From: Chlamydoabsidia padenii
Lineage: Eukaryota; Mucoromycota; Mucoromycetes; Mucorales; Cunninghamellaceae
Assembly (NCBI GenBank): GCA_025330725.1
Contig: JAIWND010000021.1
Span: 124,001 to 188,000 of the forward strand
Reading direction: 5' to 3'
Length of the DNA: 64,000 bases
The notes beneath the pieces are model-generated. The model did no database searches, was not told where the DNA came from, and was given only the letters and a program-made list of their open reading frames with translations. The translations under genes were made by a program, and so were the position numbers. This document shows positions 46,527 to 58,500 of this stretch, in pieces; within the stretch, counting starts at the first letter, position 1, and every line of letters starts with the position of its first letter.

Positions 46527-47387
46527 ATGAAGTTGCCTTCTATTCATACTCTACTCAATCCAGCACCACCATCTCCACCTACTTATGAGGTGGACAAGCA
46601 TCTTTTACATTCACCCATACCATCAGTACAGGTGTTGCCAGCCTCACCACTCTCTACACCTAAGGATCTCGTTTGTCTGTCGCCCATGTTATCACCTGCT
46701 TTATCATCGTCTACAATGTCACCATCCGTTAGCTCCACGGGATCCATCTCACCATTAACAATGAACAGTGCTGAATTCCCTCCTATTCATGGCGACGATC
46801 CTCCCAGACGACTATTGAACTCACCACCCTTATTACTTCAACCAAGATCACCCACTTATTATCTCCACCACCATCCTCATCATAAACTGTCCTCTCAAGC
46901 TGATAAATCAATGTATCTGAACAGTCAACCACCACAGCAGCAACAAAAACAGCTACAACCTGTCGTATCTTCTCGTCGAACAACATTGAAACCATCCAAG
47001 GAGGCACCACCAGCGCCTCCTCCCTGTACAGAAATCTTCATCTCACCTAGTGGACAACCTATTCTGAAACGACGACGAGGCCGCCCACCTACTCGATCTC
47101 CAGGTTATGAAGAAGGAGGTTGGACGTTTTTATCACCTACGGTCTGGGACGTTGCATCATCATCACAACAACATGATCAACGTCATAACAAGAAACGAGG
47201 ATCGATCGAAGACGAACCCACCGATACTATGACCACAGCCTTTACTAGTGCCAACATGGAAACTGTCTTGCCCATGCCAAAAAAGAAACGTGGTAGGAAA
47301 CCAAAGACTCATATCGAAGGCAACTCGTGTTTTATGTGGAAGGATATCTCGGCAACAAGACGAACACCATCCATTACTGATAGTTAA
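46527..47387 (+). CDS. AT-hook protein, probable chromatin/transcription factor
   Basis: A single-exon gene of 286 residues. The N-terminus MKLPSIHTLLNPAPPSPP is followed by about 170 residues of S/P/H/Q-rich sequence. Two AT-hook cores are visible: LKRRRGRPPTRSP (about residue 180) and KKKRGRKPKTH (about residue 258). GGWTFLSPTVWDV between them and NSCFMWKDISATRRTPSI at the end look conserved rather than random. AT-hooks bind the minor groove of AT-rich DNA. The start is set at 46527 because upstream sequence in the same frame is a low-complexity phenylalanine run translated from poly(T). Family beyond the AT-hooks is not recognised. Confidence 0.78.
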   Translation: MKLPSIHTLLNPAPPSPPTYEVDKHLLHSPIPSVQVLPASPLSTPKDLVCLSPMLSPALSSSTMSPSVSSTGSISPLTMNSAEFPPIHGDDPPRRLLNSPPLLLQPRSPTYYLHHHPHHKLSSQADKSMYLNSQPPQQQQKQLQPVVSSRRTTLKPSKEAPPAPPPCTEIFISPSGQPILKRRRGRPPTRSPGYEEGGWTFLSPTVWDVASSSQQHDQRHNKKRGSIEDEPTDTMTTAFTSANMETVLPMPKKKRGRKPKTHIEGNSCFMWKDISATRRTPSITDS

Positions 47388-48381
47388 CTACTTTTTTTTA
47401 TGCCCCCCCTCACCCTCACACTCCTTTTTATTTTTTATATGTATATTCCCTCATCTATATATAGTTTAATAGTTTACTTGCATATCATGTATATACGTCT
47501 TCATCTTTTATACGCTTCTCTTATGACTCTTTTTTAATAAAAATACAACTTTTATTTGCCAATCTTCACATTGTCGGGATTTTAAAAATGACTTTGCGAC
47601 TCTAAATAGATATAAATATGCATAAATCCTATTAACCTATGCAGTTCTTTTTTGTTTTGTTTTGATAACTGGGGTAGCACCAACGAAGACTGTCCAAGAT
47701 CTCTATATACCAGCTACATGTCTAGGCTTGGGTGGGTAAAGGACAATTGAACTACGGGAAAGAAGGAACTGATCACCTTTTTTTTTTTTTGTATCACAGC
47801 ATAATCGGGTGACAGCTTGCTTAAAAAGACAAGGAGGACACACATCTCTTGATAGAACAAAGGACATGTATGGTTAATCAAGAAACGACAAGGATTCCAT
47901 TCAATATAAGAATAGATAGGTATAAAAACTATAAAAAGACCTTTATAAGTGTGTTGACTTCTCATTGTTCTTTTTTTTCTTTTCTCATGTAGGTCTAGAT
48001 TAGTAAAATGTATATAAACCTTAATAAAGAATAATGTTTGATTACAAAAGAACAATGCAATGGATTCTAAAGATTCCAAAAAACCGTTTTGTGTCTCCCT
48101 TGTTGACTATTTTGCCAAAATAGAATCTTTCCCAGCCCACTATAAATTTTTGCAAGGTGGCACAAACAAGTTTACCAATGAAAAAGAATTATTCCTTATT
48201 AGGTGGTTTTCTTCCTGAGCTTCTATTTTTCTTTTAATACAGTTTGACGGAATCAAGTGGTACAGGATGGAATGAGTGGAAATTACAAGCTTTGGGTAAA
48301 AAAGAAAAAAAGGCATGCCTAAAGATAGACACCTCCTTTTTTCTTTCCTTTTTTTTTTCACATTTGAAAAAGGAAAAGGTT
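47388..48381. other. Convergent 3' intergenic region
   Basis: Between the stop codons of the AT-hook gene and the bZIP gene. AATAAA-like signals near 47537; CGGGATTTTAAAAAT at 47575-47589. No credible coding frame. Confidence 0.5.
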
Positions 48382-49538
48382 TTAATGACTTTGGAGAAAT
48401 GAAACAGTGGTCATCGGGTTTTTAACTTTTCGGGGTTTTAAGTGCAGGAATTCATGTGCTACACAGAGTGAGTCAAGTGACAAGGCTGATTTACTTGACA
48501 TGATTTGTTCTGAAGAAGGTGAAGTGGAAGAAGAGCATGGTGGACAAGATGACAAAGAAGCAGTGGATGATTCAGGCAAAATAATGGGCGGACGGTCACC
48601 GCCATGATGGGAGGAAGATAAAAGAAGAGGTGGAGGCATCAGTAAAGACTGATTGGATGGACCTTTTAACAGTTTCATGAGATGTTTACTCATAGGATCA
48701 ATCTCTTTTTGAGTCCACAGCATTCTACGTAGCTGTGTCAGCTCAATCCGCATCAAATTACATTGAATTTGCAATTGTTCGTTATCATCAGTCAAGTAAT
48801 TGACCTTGGCTTGAAGATCAATCAACCATTGTTTCTTTCTTTGACGGCATTTCAAGGCGGCTGATGCAAAAACAACAACAACATGAGTTCCCCCTTTCCT
48901 CCAAATGTTAATCCTTTTCTTACCTTGGCGATTCTTTTCTAAAAATTTTTTGCGCTTTTCATCATCATTGAATCGCTTCCTGGTATGTGATTTTCTTTTT
49001 TTGGTAGTGGCAACTTGATCGACGAGGTGAGTGTCGGAGTTTGAATTTATTTTTGGAGGTGATACAAGATCGGCCAAAGAAGAATAGTTGTCGATCATGG
49101 ATGTATACATAGGATCTGGACAGTGTAAAACAGTAATGACGTTGATATGATACCAATGATAATAGAACGACAAGGGGTAGAGAGAAGAACAGATGGTTAT
49201 AGAAAGAAAAAGAATCGTGTGTGCATCGGCCAATGAAAAAAAGAGGTGACCGGGATCGAGTTCGGTAATGCATGAAAGAAAGAGCATTTAGAAGAATGTT
49301 TTATGATATACATAAAACGGATCCTCACCGATTTCGATCCTTCTTTTTTTTTTTCTCTCTTACTTCGAATCGTAGTAGTAGAGTTGATTGGATTAGTCAT
49401 CAAACTCATATTGCTGGCTGAAAAGGGAAATGTCCCTGAAGAGGTTAAAGTTGGCAACTTGGGATGATGACTAGGATCATAAAAGCTTTGTTCAAAAGGG
49501 TTGGGCTCCTGTTCTAATGATAAAAAGATGGAATTCAT
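48382..49538 (-). CDS. ATF/CREB-type bZIP transcription factor
   Basis: Three exons on the minus strand. Exon 1 encodes MNSIFLSLEQEPNPFEQSFY, with the EPNPFEQSF motif common in fungal ATF/CREB activators. Exon 2 begins NPMYTSMIDNYSS and ends in the basic region FNDDEKRKKFLEKNRQ. Exon 3 resumes AALKCRQRKKQWLIDLQAKV, then YLTDDNEQLQIQCNLMRIEL, the leucine zipper. The intron of about 65 nt splits the DNA-binding helix. The NRQAALKCRQRKK core is diagnostic of the Atf1/Sko1/ATF2 group, which respond to osmotic, oxidative or cAMP signals through MAP kinases or PKA. The C-terminal 120 residues are S/P-rich. Start ATG 49538 gives about 280 residues. It is divergent from TAF10, 242 nt away. Confidence 0.85.
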
Positions 49539-49666
49539 ACATGAAAGATACAATAGAGAAAGAAAGAGATGAAAAAAGACAAAAGGTCTCTTTTTATAAG
49601 TTCAAACCAGAATGGTTAATGCAAAAAAAAAGAAAAAAAAAAAGGTTCACTCCGCCTCATGCCAGT

Positions 49667-49681
49667 ATTTTCAAATTCCGC
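49667..49681. promoter_or_regulatory. Recurrent element in the bZIP/TAF10 divergent promoter
   Basis: ATTTTCAAATTCCGC, 100 nt upstream of the TAF10 start and about 130 nt upstream of the ATF/CREB start on the other strand. Confidence 0.4.
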
Positions 49682-49780
49682 AAAGTGAGTGACTGCAAGG
49701 GATATGGCGAAAACAAAAAGAAAATCCGGAATCGCTTTTTCCAAACTTTTTCTTTTACATATAATTAATCATCCCCCACC

Positions 49781-50598
49781 ATGTCTGATCAGCATTATTC
49801 CCCTGGGAACAATTCACTAACACCTATGGATATCGATGTGAATGCCACCACTACACCAGATACCATCTCCATGACCAACAACACTACTTCAAGCGAATTC
49901 CAAAGTCCACAACAGGCTACCACATCCATCAAACAAGAAACGGAATCTTCTTCATCACCAGCTATCTTATCAAGACCTCAACAACAACAACATATATCAC
50001 AAGATCAACGACAGCCAGAAGCATTACTTAAAGCAACATTGGCAGACCGTGCTTCAAAGCTACCTGAAATCGACAAACGTGAAAAGACCTTGGCCGAATT
50101 CCTCACAAAGATGGACAATTACTCGCCTATTGTAAGTACCAAACTTCTTATCAGGGTACCCTTCTATCAGTCTGACTCTATTTGATTTTTTGTAGATACC
50201 TGATGCTGTGACGGACTATTACCTCAGTAGGGCTGGTTTAGATTGCGATGATACTAGAGTGTAAGTAATAAAAGGGGTTTTTTTTAACAATGTAAATGCA
50301 GTCCGACTGATTATTCTTTTATGTAGGAAACGATTGTTAGCATTGGCAGCTCAAAAATTCATATCGGATATTAGTCAAGATGCCTTTCAATACTGTAAAG
50401 TCCGACAATCAGGAAACCGAAGCAAAGTGGGCAAGGTAAGTATCCCTCCTCCTCCAAAAATCAAGGAATTGGATCAAGGACTAACGATTGTTGGTAATGT
50501 GATGATAGGATCGTAAAACGGTGTTAACGATGGAAGACCTATCAGCAGCTTTGACGGAATATGGTGTTAATGTCAAGAAACCTGATTATTATAATTAG
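49781..50598 (+). CDS. TAF10: TFIID/SAGA subunit TAF10
   Basis: TAF10 is a histone-fold subunit of TFIID and SAGA. Four exons (49781-50131, 50196-50260, 50327-50435, 50509-50598) give 204 residues. The first 105 residues are disordered (S/T/Q-rich). The histone fold follows: LAEFLTKMDNYSPIIPDAVT, DYYLSRAGLDCDDTRVKRLL, ALAAQKFISDISQDAFQYCK, then DRKTVLTMEDLSAALTEYGV and NVKKPDYYN. The IPDAVTxYYLxRAGxxCxD and TMEDLxxALxEYGxNVKKP blocks are diagnostic. All splice sites keep frame. The start at 49781 follows CCCACC. Intact and typical. Confidence 0.96.
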
Positions 50599-50786
50599 AA
50601 TAGGTTTGTTAACTGGTGGATATCTATACACTTAGATTTGGTATGAATAAAACAACTTTTGCTTTTACTATTCAGTTTATGGTAATGGGGTGGAGGGGTG
50701 GACGGGGTTTAAATTCGGTATGATATAATTGTTTCACTCTCACTCTCTTTCTTCTTCTTCTTCTCTTTATCAACTTTAAATACAAT

Positions 50787-51580
50787 ATGACAAGTCTTGC
50801 TACCAAATATATAGAAAGCAAAGCCAGGAAATATGCCAGGGGACGAGCAGCCGAACTATTGAATCCAACACTCAAATATGTCAACGATCCGGAAATTATA
50901 GCACTACAACAAGAAGAACTCGCCAAAGCGAACAAGGGTCGATCTTGGTGGAAAGGAGCTCGACAACACCATTTACAACCGGATATTATTCTCAACGAAC
51001 GTGATCGTCAAGTCCTTCGATCAGTCAAATGGCGTGCACAGTACCTCGACAAAGGATGGGAATGCTGCTACTTTAGCTTTGGATTCGACTTTTTGATAGG
51101 TAAAAAAAAAAAAAAAACTTTTCTTTTTGTAATGTGAACGTGGAAACTAAATGACTGGTATTCTTTTATCTAGGCTTACTACCTGCTATAGGTGATGTCA
51201 TTGGTTTGTTACTAGGACTGGAACTCATCAATGTCGCTCGTCAAGCAGATTTACCTAATCATATTCAAATTGCAATGTTGACAAATGTACTCATTGACTT
51301 TTTGGTAAGTAACTTGAATAAAAAATAAAACACATGAATCTAAAAGTATCTTTTATAGGTTGGACTAGTCCCTATTATTGGTGATATCCTGGACTCCTTG
51401 GTGAAATCAAACTGGCGGAATGCGGTCATCTTGGAGGATTATTTAATGATACGAAGACGGGATGAAATCAGAGCCGAACGAGGTTTACCAAAACGACAGG
51501 ACGATGATGTGCTCAAACCCTTGCCTCAGCAACGTTATCGGGGTGACCAATCAACCAGGCATACCTCATCACCTGAATGA
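50787..51580 (+). CDS. DUF4112-type membrane protein
   Basis: Three plus-strand exons. After a basic N-terminus (YIESKARKYARGRAAELLNP) comes SVKWRAQYLDKGW, then two glycine-rich hydrophobic hairpins: GLLPAIGDVIGLLLGLELIN and VGLVPIIGDILDSLVKSNWR. The repeated (L/V)P(A/I)IGD(V/I)(I/L) motif is the hallmark of the DUF4112 family, widespread in fungi and bacteria and of unknown function. RNAVILEDYLMIRRRDEIRA and a charged tail end the protein. About 215 residues. A poly(A) run lies in intron 1. The start at 50787 is the first ATG after a CTTCTT leader. It converges with the next gene. Confidence 0.83.
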
Positions 51581-52011
51581 CATCAAGACCAGTAAAACAA
51601 TCATCGAGACGAATGCGGTGATGTATTTGATTTATTATTTAGTATGTACTGTAATTATCTAGTTATATAGTCTAATAAACATTTGATCGTCTTGTTGACT
51701 ATTGCCATCATTATCATATGTTTTCTTTTATATTATTGGTCATGTTTTGTTTTGTCTATGATATAAACAGGCCTTTATCCCAACTCTCGTCAAATCAAAT
51801 CAACTGTACCACATTGCAATTTCACATCCCGATTTCTCCGCTCGCATGAATTTTGCATTCTCTAGACGCGGAATTACATTAAAGACAAAGTGACATAAAA
51901 AAGTAAAATAGTTGGTTTTTATTATGTTGATTACAAAATATGATATATAAACTAAACTAAACTGAACTATGTGAAGGGATGAGAAATCCAAAGGGAAGAA
52001 TTGCCTATAAA
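51581..52011. other. Convergent 3' intergenic region
   Basis: AATAAACA near 51674 suits the DUF4112 gene. TTTCACATCCCG at about 51820-51831 resembles the recurrent element but has no gene start nearby. Nothing coding. Confidence 0.5.
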
Positions 52012-53577
52012 CTAAGATTGTTTAGAACGACCGCCAGATTCATTCTTGAGAGCCAGTAATGCAGGGTATGGGACACGAAGACTCGAGGGATCATGGAGTA
52101 CCATATAAGCAATCAACCACTGTATCCAATGAGATGTCCTAGATCATCCAAAAAAAAAAAAAAAAAAAGGATGTTAGATAACGATGAAATCACAACCACG
52201 TCTTCCTTACCAAAGCCCGAATTGCCACCAACGCACGTGTTTCCGCACTAGCCGAAATCCATCTTTTAATCCAAGTCCCCGACAGTATTCTTGATCGGAT
52301 ACAGCAAGAATAGGAAGTCGTAGTAGTGTAGCATGTAAAGCTTTGGTGTAAATCGGTAAAGTCACCATGTCGGTCAACGAGCGGTAAACCAAAGGGAATG
52401 AAAAAGGTGAGGTGCATGGTGAGTATCGAATATGTAATAGGAAAGCCAGGATGAGTGAAATAAGCCATGAGTATCCATTAGCACGAAGTACTGGTAGTCA
52501 AAACAATGTGTGAGTATGTTTCCCTCCCCTTTCTTTTTCTTCTTTACCTTTGATTGTATTCCATAATGTAAACTTGTGTTTATATTTCCTAGGTTCGTCT
52601 TCTTGTTGTTCGGGAGTGTCTATTATAGAAAAAAAAAGAATTGGTTAAAAACCAAGATTCCAGTTTTCTAGGGTAGCTTACCATCCGATTGTGCCTTTGT
52701 TCTTGTTTCATGACGAGCGTTAGCCGCTATTATATCATTTTCGTTAAAAGTAGGTAGTGTATCCACATGAGATTTGGCAGAGGGAGGAGCTTGATCGAGG
52801 TCTTTACTGGTCACTTGTACAAAAGATAGTTCTAACAATAGTAAAACAAAATAATACACATATCAAGTAAATTAGACATTTCTTTTCACATTCCTTTTGA
52901 TTTCCTTACCAGTAGGATAACCTGCATATGATTGGTCAGGTTCACTATTTTTTCCGGTTGATGATGATTGTATAGGAGGGAAGGCATCTTGATCATCGAT
53001 AGAGGGTGGTTGCGGCGATTCATCATCCTTCTTTAGTTCTTTTAATTGTGGTTCCGATGGGGGAGGTTTCATGGCTGCTACTTTAGCAAAACTGGGGTTT
53101 GCTGAAGAATGTGCTACATAAAAAAACAGAGTGAGTAAATCAAAACAAAATCTGTCTTTTTGCTTTACCTGAGGGAGGCACATCAGATTGATCGTGACGA
53201 TTGGGTACTTGTTTCGATACTGATTCTTCCAAAGTCGGGAAGCCGGCGTGAGACGTAGCATCAGCATATGTTTTCGCAAGACCGTTTGGTACAAATTCTT
53301 CACCGTCGTCAAAAGATAAAAGAAAAAAAAAAACGTATGCGTTAGTAAGTAAAAGTGGTTTCATTGTTTCCTTTTTCTTTACTCTATTACCTGGAGCGTC
53401 CTTGTTCAACTGTGTTGTTGTTTTGCCATGGTCATTCTTTTGATCAATGTTATCAGTGAGTGGTTGTTGATTTGTCGAGTCTGGTGATTCCTTGGCGATA
53501 TCAGCCCATGTTGTATTAGAAGGTTTATCTGCTGACATGTCGTTTGGTTGTAAAGAAGGAAAGTCGTTAGAGTCCAT
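52012..53577 (-). CDS. Unknown protein with short N-terminal repeats and C-terminal membrane segment
   Basis: At least six minus-strand exons join in frame. The N-terminal 270 residues are disordered, with a motif recurring about once per exon: DFPSLQ with TWADIAKES, GFPTLEES with TYADATSHA, PSFAKVAAMK and later AFPPIQSS. After an acidic stretch comes RKYKHKFTLWNTIKGVLRAN, a hydrophobic helix WLISLILAFLLHIRYS, then a folded-looking part LTDMVTLPIYTKALHATLL, LAVSDQEYCRGLGLKDGFRL and the last exon WIQWLIAYMVLHDPSSLRVP. The stop is a TAG at 52012-52014. I do not recognise the family. The layout suggests a membrane protein with a long cytosolic tail carrying repeated short peptide motifs. Total about 440 residues. 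Confidence 0.65.
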
Positions 53578-54018
53578 AGTAATATTGTGACCTAATGAAA
53601 AAGAGAAAGAGAAAGAATGGAGATATCACTTTTCTTTTCATCCATTTGAAAGCGGGATTTCAATTTAGACACAACGGGATGTGAAATACATTCACAAGTG
53701 AAAAGACCCTGATTCATTGGTTCGTCAAGATAACATAACACTATTGAATGAAAATGGATAATGTGTTCCATTATGCATGTCAGGAATAAAGAAAGTAACG
53801 TGACTTTTCCATGGATTGCATGGCTGTCTTGTCCTCCCCCCCTTTTTTTTTGAATGGCCTTGACCATAAAAAATACAAAAAGTTTCATTGTTCCCCCCCC
53901 CTATCTCACTCTTTATTTTTATTTTTTTTTGTAACTTTTTAACTTTTTAACTGTTTCTTTTTTCCCCCTTGTAAATCATACACCCCATTACTTCAAAATA
54001 CTTTATACATTACTCTTA
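53578..54018. promoter_or_regulatory. Divergent promoter region
   Basis: Holds GCGGGATTTCAA (53652-53663) and CGGGATGTGAAAT (53675-53687), 75-110 nt upstream of the minus-strand start at 53577, and C and T homopolymers (53826-53850; 53893-53934). No gene. Confidence 0.5.
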
Positions 54019-55039
54019 TTGTCATTACTCTTCATCATTCCGCTTTTGAAACTGAAACGCTCCTCTTCCACTCCTGAAACACAACGACGACCTAAACGCA
54101 AGAAATCAACAGCTGGTGACAATTCTCATTGTGAAGACAATACTCACAAAAAACAGCACCTGGTGGTGGTACCCAGCAAGAAGGATTCTTCGGTCTCATC
54201 AATGACACCACCTCCAGCAGCACCGTCATCAAGAAGGACAAGGTCTATATCATCTTCTAACCAACAACAGCAAACCCAGCCACCTATAAAGAAAAAGACA
54301 ACAGTAGTACCCCCACCCCCACCCACTCCTTCTATATCATCAAAAGCAGCAACCACTAATGCAGCACAACAACAACATCCCCAACCATCGAAAAGCACCA
54401 GCAGTAATAGTAGGAAACGCCCTTTATTAAAAGAACTTGCTGAAAATACTCGACAAGGAAACGACAGCAACAAGAAAAGTGAACCTGATCTCGATATAGG
54501 CACATCCAATGCATCAACTGAACCATCTTCAACTCCGCTCAAGTTTGATCCATCTCAAGTCATACATGATCAAGAACACTACATGTTCAAGATATACTTG
54601 GGATCAAAAGGGAATATAGGTAAAGGAAAAGGGGATATGGTAACCATGGATACGATGATACTGATCTCCTTTTTTTTTTTTTTTAGCCGCATTATGTTAT
54701 CTTCCTACAAGATTTGATACGTTGGTGGAATTCTATCATACAGCAAGTTACAACAACAAAGAAATAGGCATAAAAAAAAAAAAAACGAACTGACACTTCT
54801 TTTGTAATTCCTGTTAGGAGGTGCCACCGAACTGGCGACATTTGGGCATCGGTGATCTGTTAGTCCAATGTGCGTTTGAATGGGTCAAACAATCCAATCT
54901 TCTAGTGATACCCTCCTGTCCCTTTGTTTTACGCTACATCAAGACACATTACCCGGATAGAAACATTACCTTTTGGAAATACATTGTGGATGATATCAAT
55001 GACAAGTCTAGGGCTGGAACATTAGCTAATAGGAAATAG
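54019..55039 (+). CDS. GNAT-like acetyltransferase-fold protein with disordered N-terminus
   Basis: Three plus-strand exons. Exon 1 (to about 54617) is basic and S/T/P-rich (RRPKRKKSTAGD, KKKTTVVPPPPPTPS) and ends FDPSQVIHDQEHYMFKIYLG. Exon 2 (about 54687-54742) gives AALCYLPTRFDTLVEFYHT; exon 3 (54818-55039) gives EVPPNWRHLGIGDLLVQCAF, then LLVIPSCPFVLRYIKTHYPD. This matches small YjdJ-type GNAT proteins (xVPPxxRGxGIGxxLxxxAxxxA...xxCxF). The intron after exon 2 uses a GC donor (GCAAGT). No ATG occurs in the frame before 54202 (MTPPPAAPS), though the frame is open from 54019; the start is unsettled. Substrate unknown; basic patches suggest a nuclear protein. Confidence 0.65.
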
Positions 55040-55504
55040 TTATTCGTCTTTAATAATAATAAAATAAGCACATTTCCTTCTATTCCATCTTTATATGGTA
55101 AATCACACTCTTTATGTTTTGTTTACTTGGTCTTTTTATTACATGTCATTTGATCTCAACTCTTTCATAGGCGGGGTTGTGTCATTGGGTCTTTTGATGA
55201 TGGTTACACCTTGCTGTTCCCGCGGGATTTCAAGTGACATTTTCAAACCCCGTCATTATTTTTATCTTTTTTTTTTTCTTTTTTTCTTTTTTTTCTTTTT
55301 ACAATTTGATTTCCTTTCTTCTTTATCCCCTTTCTTTCTCATCGTTTACTCTTTGTCTACTTTTACCTATTTGTTTGACTTTACAACAAACTTAATAGTT
55401 ACTGTATTTGTCTCTAGATCAACTCTTCTTCTTCTTCTCTCTCTAATCATCAACGCAACAAGGATTAAAACCGGCACTTACCCACAAGGCCACTTTTACT
55501 CACC
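55040..55504. promoter_or_regulatory. Promoter and leader of the KIN1-like kinase
   Basis: GCGGGATTTCAA (55222-55233) and TTTTCAAACCCCG (55240-55252) form an inverted pair 250-285 nt ahead of the kinase ATG. A long pyrimidine-rich leader follows. The 152-codon ORF covering it is low complexity and not a gene. Confidence 0.5.
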
Positions 55505-58500
55505 ATGGCCACAGGAACGAATCAATCTACTTCTCCTTCTTCACCATCCTTGACTCCTTTACCAACTAATGTTTTACAACATAGCACTCGGAAGAAGCAA
55601 CTAGATCAGCAAGATACCCTGGCGTCTTCTTTACCATCAACACTGGCTCCTCAAGAGGAACCTAACAAGATACATCGTCATTCACCATCCTCACGACGAT
55701 CCAACTCACTTCATCGCAAAGCTAGTAATATCAGTAAAGCCAATGGTCACACAAATTACTCTCAGACAGGTGACAATAACCATCGTCCACAAATACAACG
55801 CCGATCGTCTGAATCAAGAAAACAACAAGTGAAGATACAAAACTATGTGATCTATCGTAAAACAATTGGTCAAGGTAGTATGGGTAAAGTCAAATTGGCG
55901 GAATGTTTGACAGATCGTGATCAACAAAAGGTAAATAGGCTTAATGTAGTCTAGTTTATTAATAGGATTACTCACACACTCTTTTTTTCTTTTCTTTTTT
56001 AGTATGCTGTGAAAATCATGCCCAAGGTGGATTTGGCGTCTATTCCGGTGACCACTGAAAAACCAAAGGATCCAAAAGATACACCTCAGGAACGGGAACA
56101 ACGCACTGTCCGTGAATTGGCCATCATGTATCTTCTCCGACATCCGAATATATGCAAATTGGTGGATTGGATCAGTGAAGGGGACTATTATTATATGTTT
56201 CTGGAATATGTGGATGGTGGACAACTCTTGGATTATATCATTCGACATGGCAAACTACGGGAAAAGCAAGCAAGAAAGTTTGCAAGGCAAATCGCTAGTG
56301 CTTTAGGTAATGTATATGCATGTAAAATGGGGCTTGACTGCATTAATACTGACTGACGGGCTGACTGACTTTATTTAGATTACTGTCACAGAAATTCTAT
56401 TGTCCACAGAGGTAATGGGTCACGAGAATAAATAGAATTAGTAAAAATACATAATAACTCACTTCCTTTTTTAATAAATATCATGGATGGTGGAATATAT
56501 AGATTTAAAAATCGAAAACATTTTGATCACTCGGGATGAAAATATAAAGATCATTGACTTTGGCTTATCCAACATCTACTCTCCATCCAAACTATTGTCT
56601 ACTTTTTGTGGCTCTCTTTACTTTGCTGCTCCTGAATTACTCAAGGCTCGGCAATATACTGGTCCTGAAGTCGATGTATGGAGTTTTGGTGTGGTCCTCT
56701 ATGTCTTGGTGTGTGGTCGGGTCCCATTTGATGATACCAGTTTACCGGCACTTCATGCTAAAATCAAGTCTGGCATTGTGGATGAATACCCTGAACATCT
56801 TAGTAAAGGTAACATAACAACGTGCAAGCGGGGAATGAAATATATAAGAAACACTCACTCACTCACCCTTTGACCGACAGATTGTGTTGATCTATTATCC
56901 AAGATTCTCGTCGTCGATCCTCGGAAGCGATTAACCTTGACAGCAGTGATAAACCACCCTTGGATGAAAAAAGGATATGAAGAAGCAATACACAGCAATA
57001 TTCCTCAACGGCAAGTATTGGAAAAAGTGGATATGGATATCGTCAAAGGAATGCACGGATTTGGCTTGGGTGACGAAAAGTTGATCAAATCGAAATTGGA
57101 CAGACTAATAAAAACACCCGAATACAAGCAAGCAGTCAGCAAGATTGAACAAAACCAGCAACTAGAATGGCAACGACAACATCAGATACCCATACCACGC
57201 TGGCGACGAAGTATTACTCCGACTAACAAGAAAGCCATTCAAACTGATGATGATCCTTTATCATTACCGGCCATGTATGATCCCTTACTCTCCATCTATT
57301 ATTTGGTCAAGGAGCGAAAGGAATACAATACCCGACGACAATTGGATATGGTGGAAAGCAAACCTCTTTATCATTCTGCTGGTGGACTCAGTCGATCAAC
57401 AAGTACAGTGGCACCAAGATCCAAAACAGTGGTACCGCCCGTGAAAAGTAATTCAAGCAGCACAACTCTGATACGACGGAAGACGGATGTAGCGCGACAA
57501 TCAGAAGCCAATAATGAACCAGTCCACCTCGATTCCGATATAGCACCCCGTCATCAACGTAAACTCTCCATCAGTAGTCGCCTCGGTCGATCCAGCAGTG
57601 TGCGTCAAATCACTAAATCAGTCGTCGAACGAACCAACAGTATTCGCGAAAAGAGTAAGGGAGCAGTCAAGATCCTCGGTTCCATGCTTCCTAATCGACC
57701 TTTGATGTTTACTGATTTGAAACTCACCAACAAGCGCACCAGTACAATTATCACCACTACATCTGACTTGGACTCGAACCAGCCTTCACCTACTTCATCG
57801 TCATCACACAAGAAACAACAATGGCTTCAGTCTGATCCTCATAGCGCGCCTATTGATGATAGTAAAGTATCCTCGTCCTTTTCTTCTTCGTCGTCTTCTA
57901 CAACTGCAACCGCGGGATCCAAACCTTATCAACACAATCGTCGGCCTTTGTCTCTTATTCGACAAGAAGACAACCATGCACCTTCTTGTATGGATCAATC
58001 GACATTGACAGATCATGGTGAACCCACTAGATTATCCGAAAGTAACAAAGGTAAAAATGGGGGATGATAATGATTCAAAAGGAGGGCAATAATAACCTGA
58101 TTCTTTGGTAGATCGACAATTCGGCCACCATCCAACGACTAAATTCCATTTCGGCCGAGGAACTCTCTTCCGTGATGATTCTGCTCAACAAATGATGATC
58201 GATCTCCGTCATGTATTGGATGGGATGAATGTCAAGGTGAATGCTGAAATGGTACCATTCAAATACAATTGTCAATGCGATTATCCCGATTGGACAAAGT
58301 TTATAAAACGCCGCCAACAAGCCGATGAAACAGGGCCATTGGTATTCAGTGTCATGGTGTATCAAGCTCGATGGGCCCATGGTCGATTCGGGATCAAAAT
58401 GGAAAAAAGTCAAGCAACAAGTCGATTCTCTTCTCGAGTCTTCAAGACGGTACAGCATTGCTTGGAATTGGAACTTGACTCATACATCCGTATCAGGAAA

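Noticed and set aside
47714..48079. 121-codon minus-strand ORF
   Set aside because: Composition is that of AT-rich 3' flanking DNA; lies between two convergent genes with no splice signals or domain.
55095..55553. 152-codon ORF upstream of the kinase
   Set aside because: Translation of a pyrimidine-rich leader (F/L/S-rich) overlapping the kinase start in another frame.
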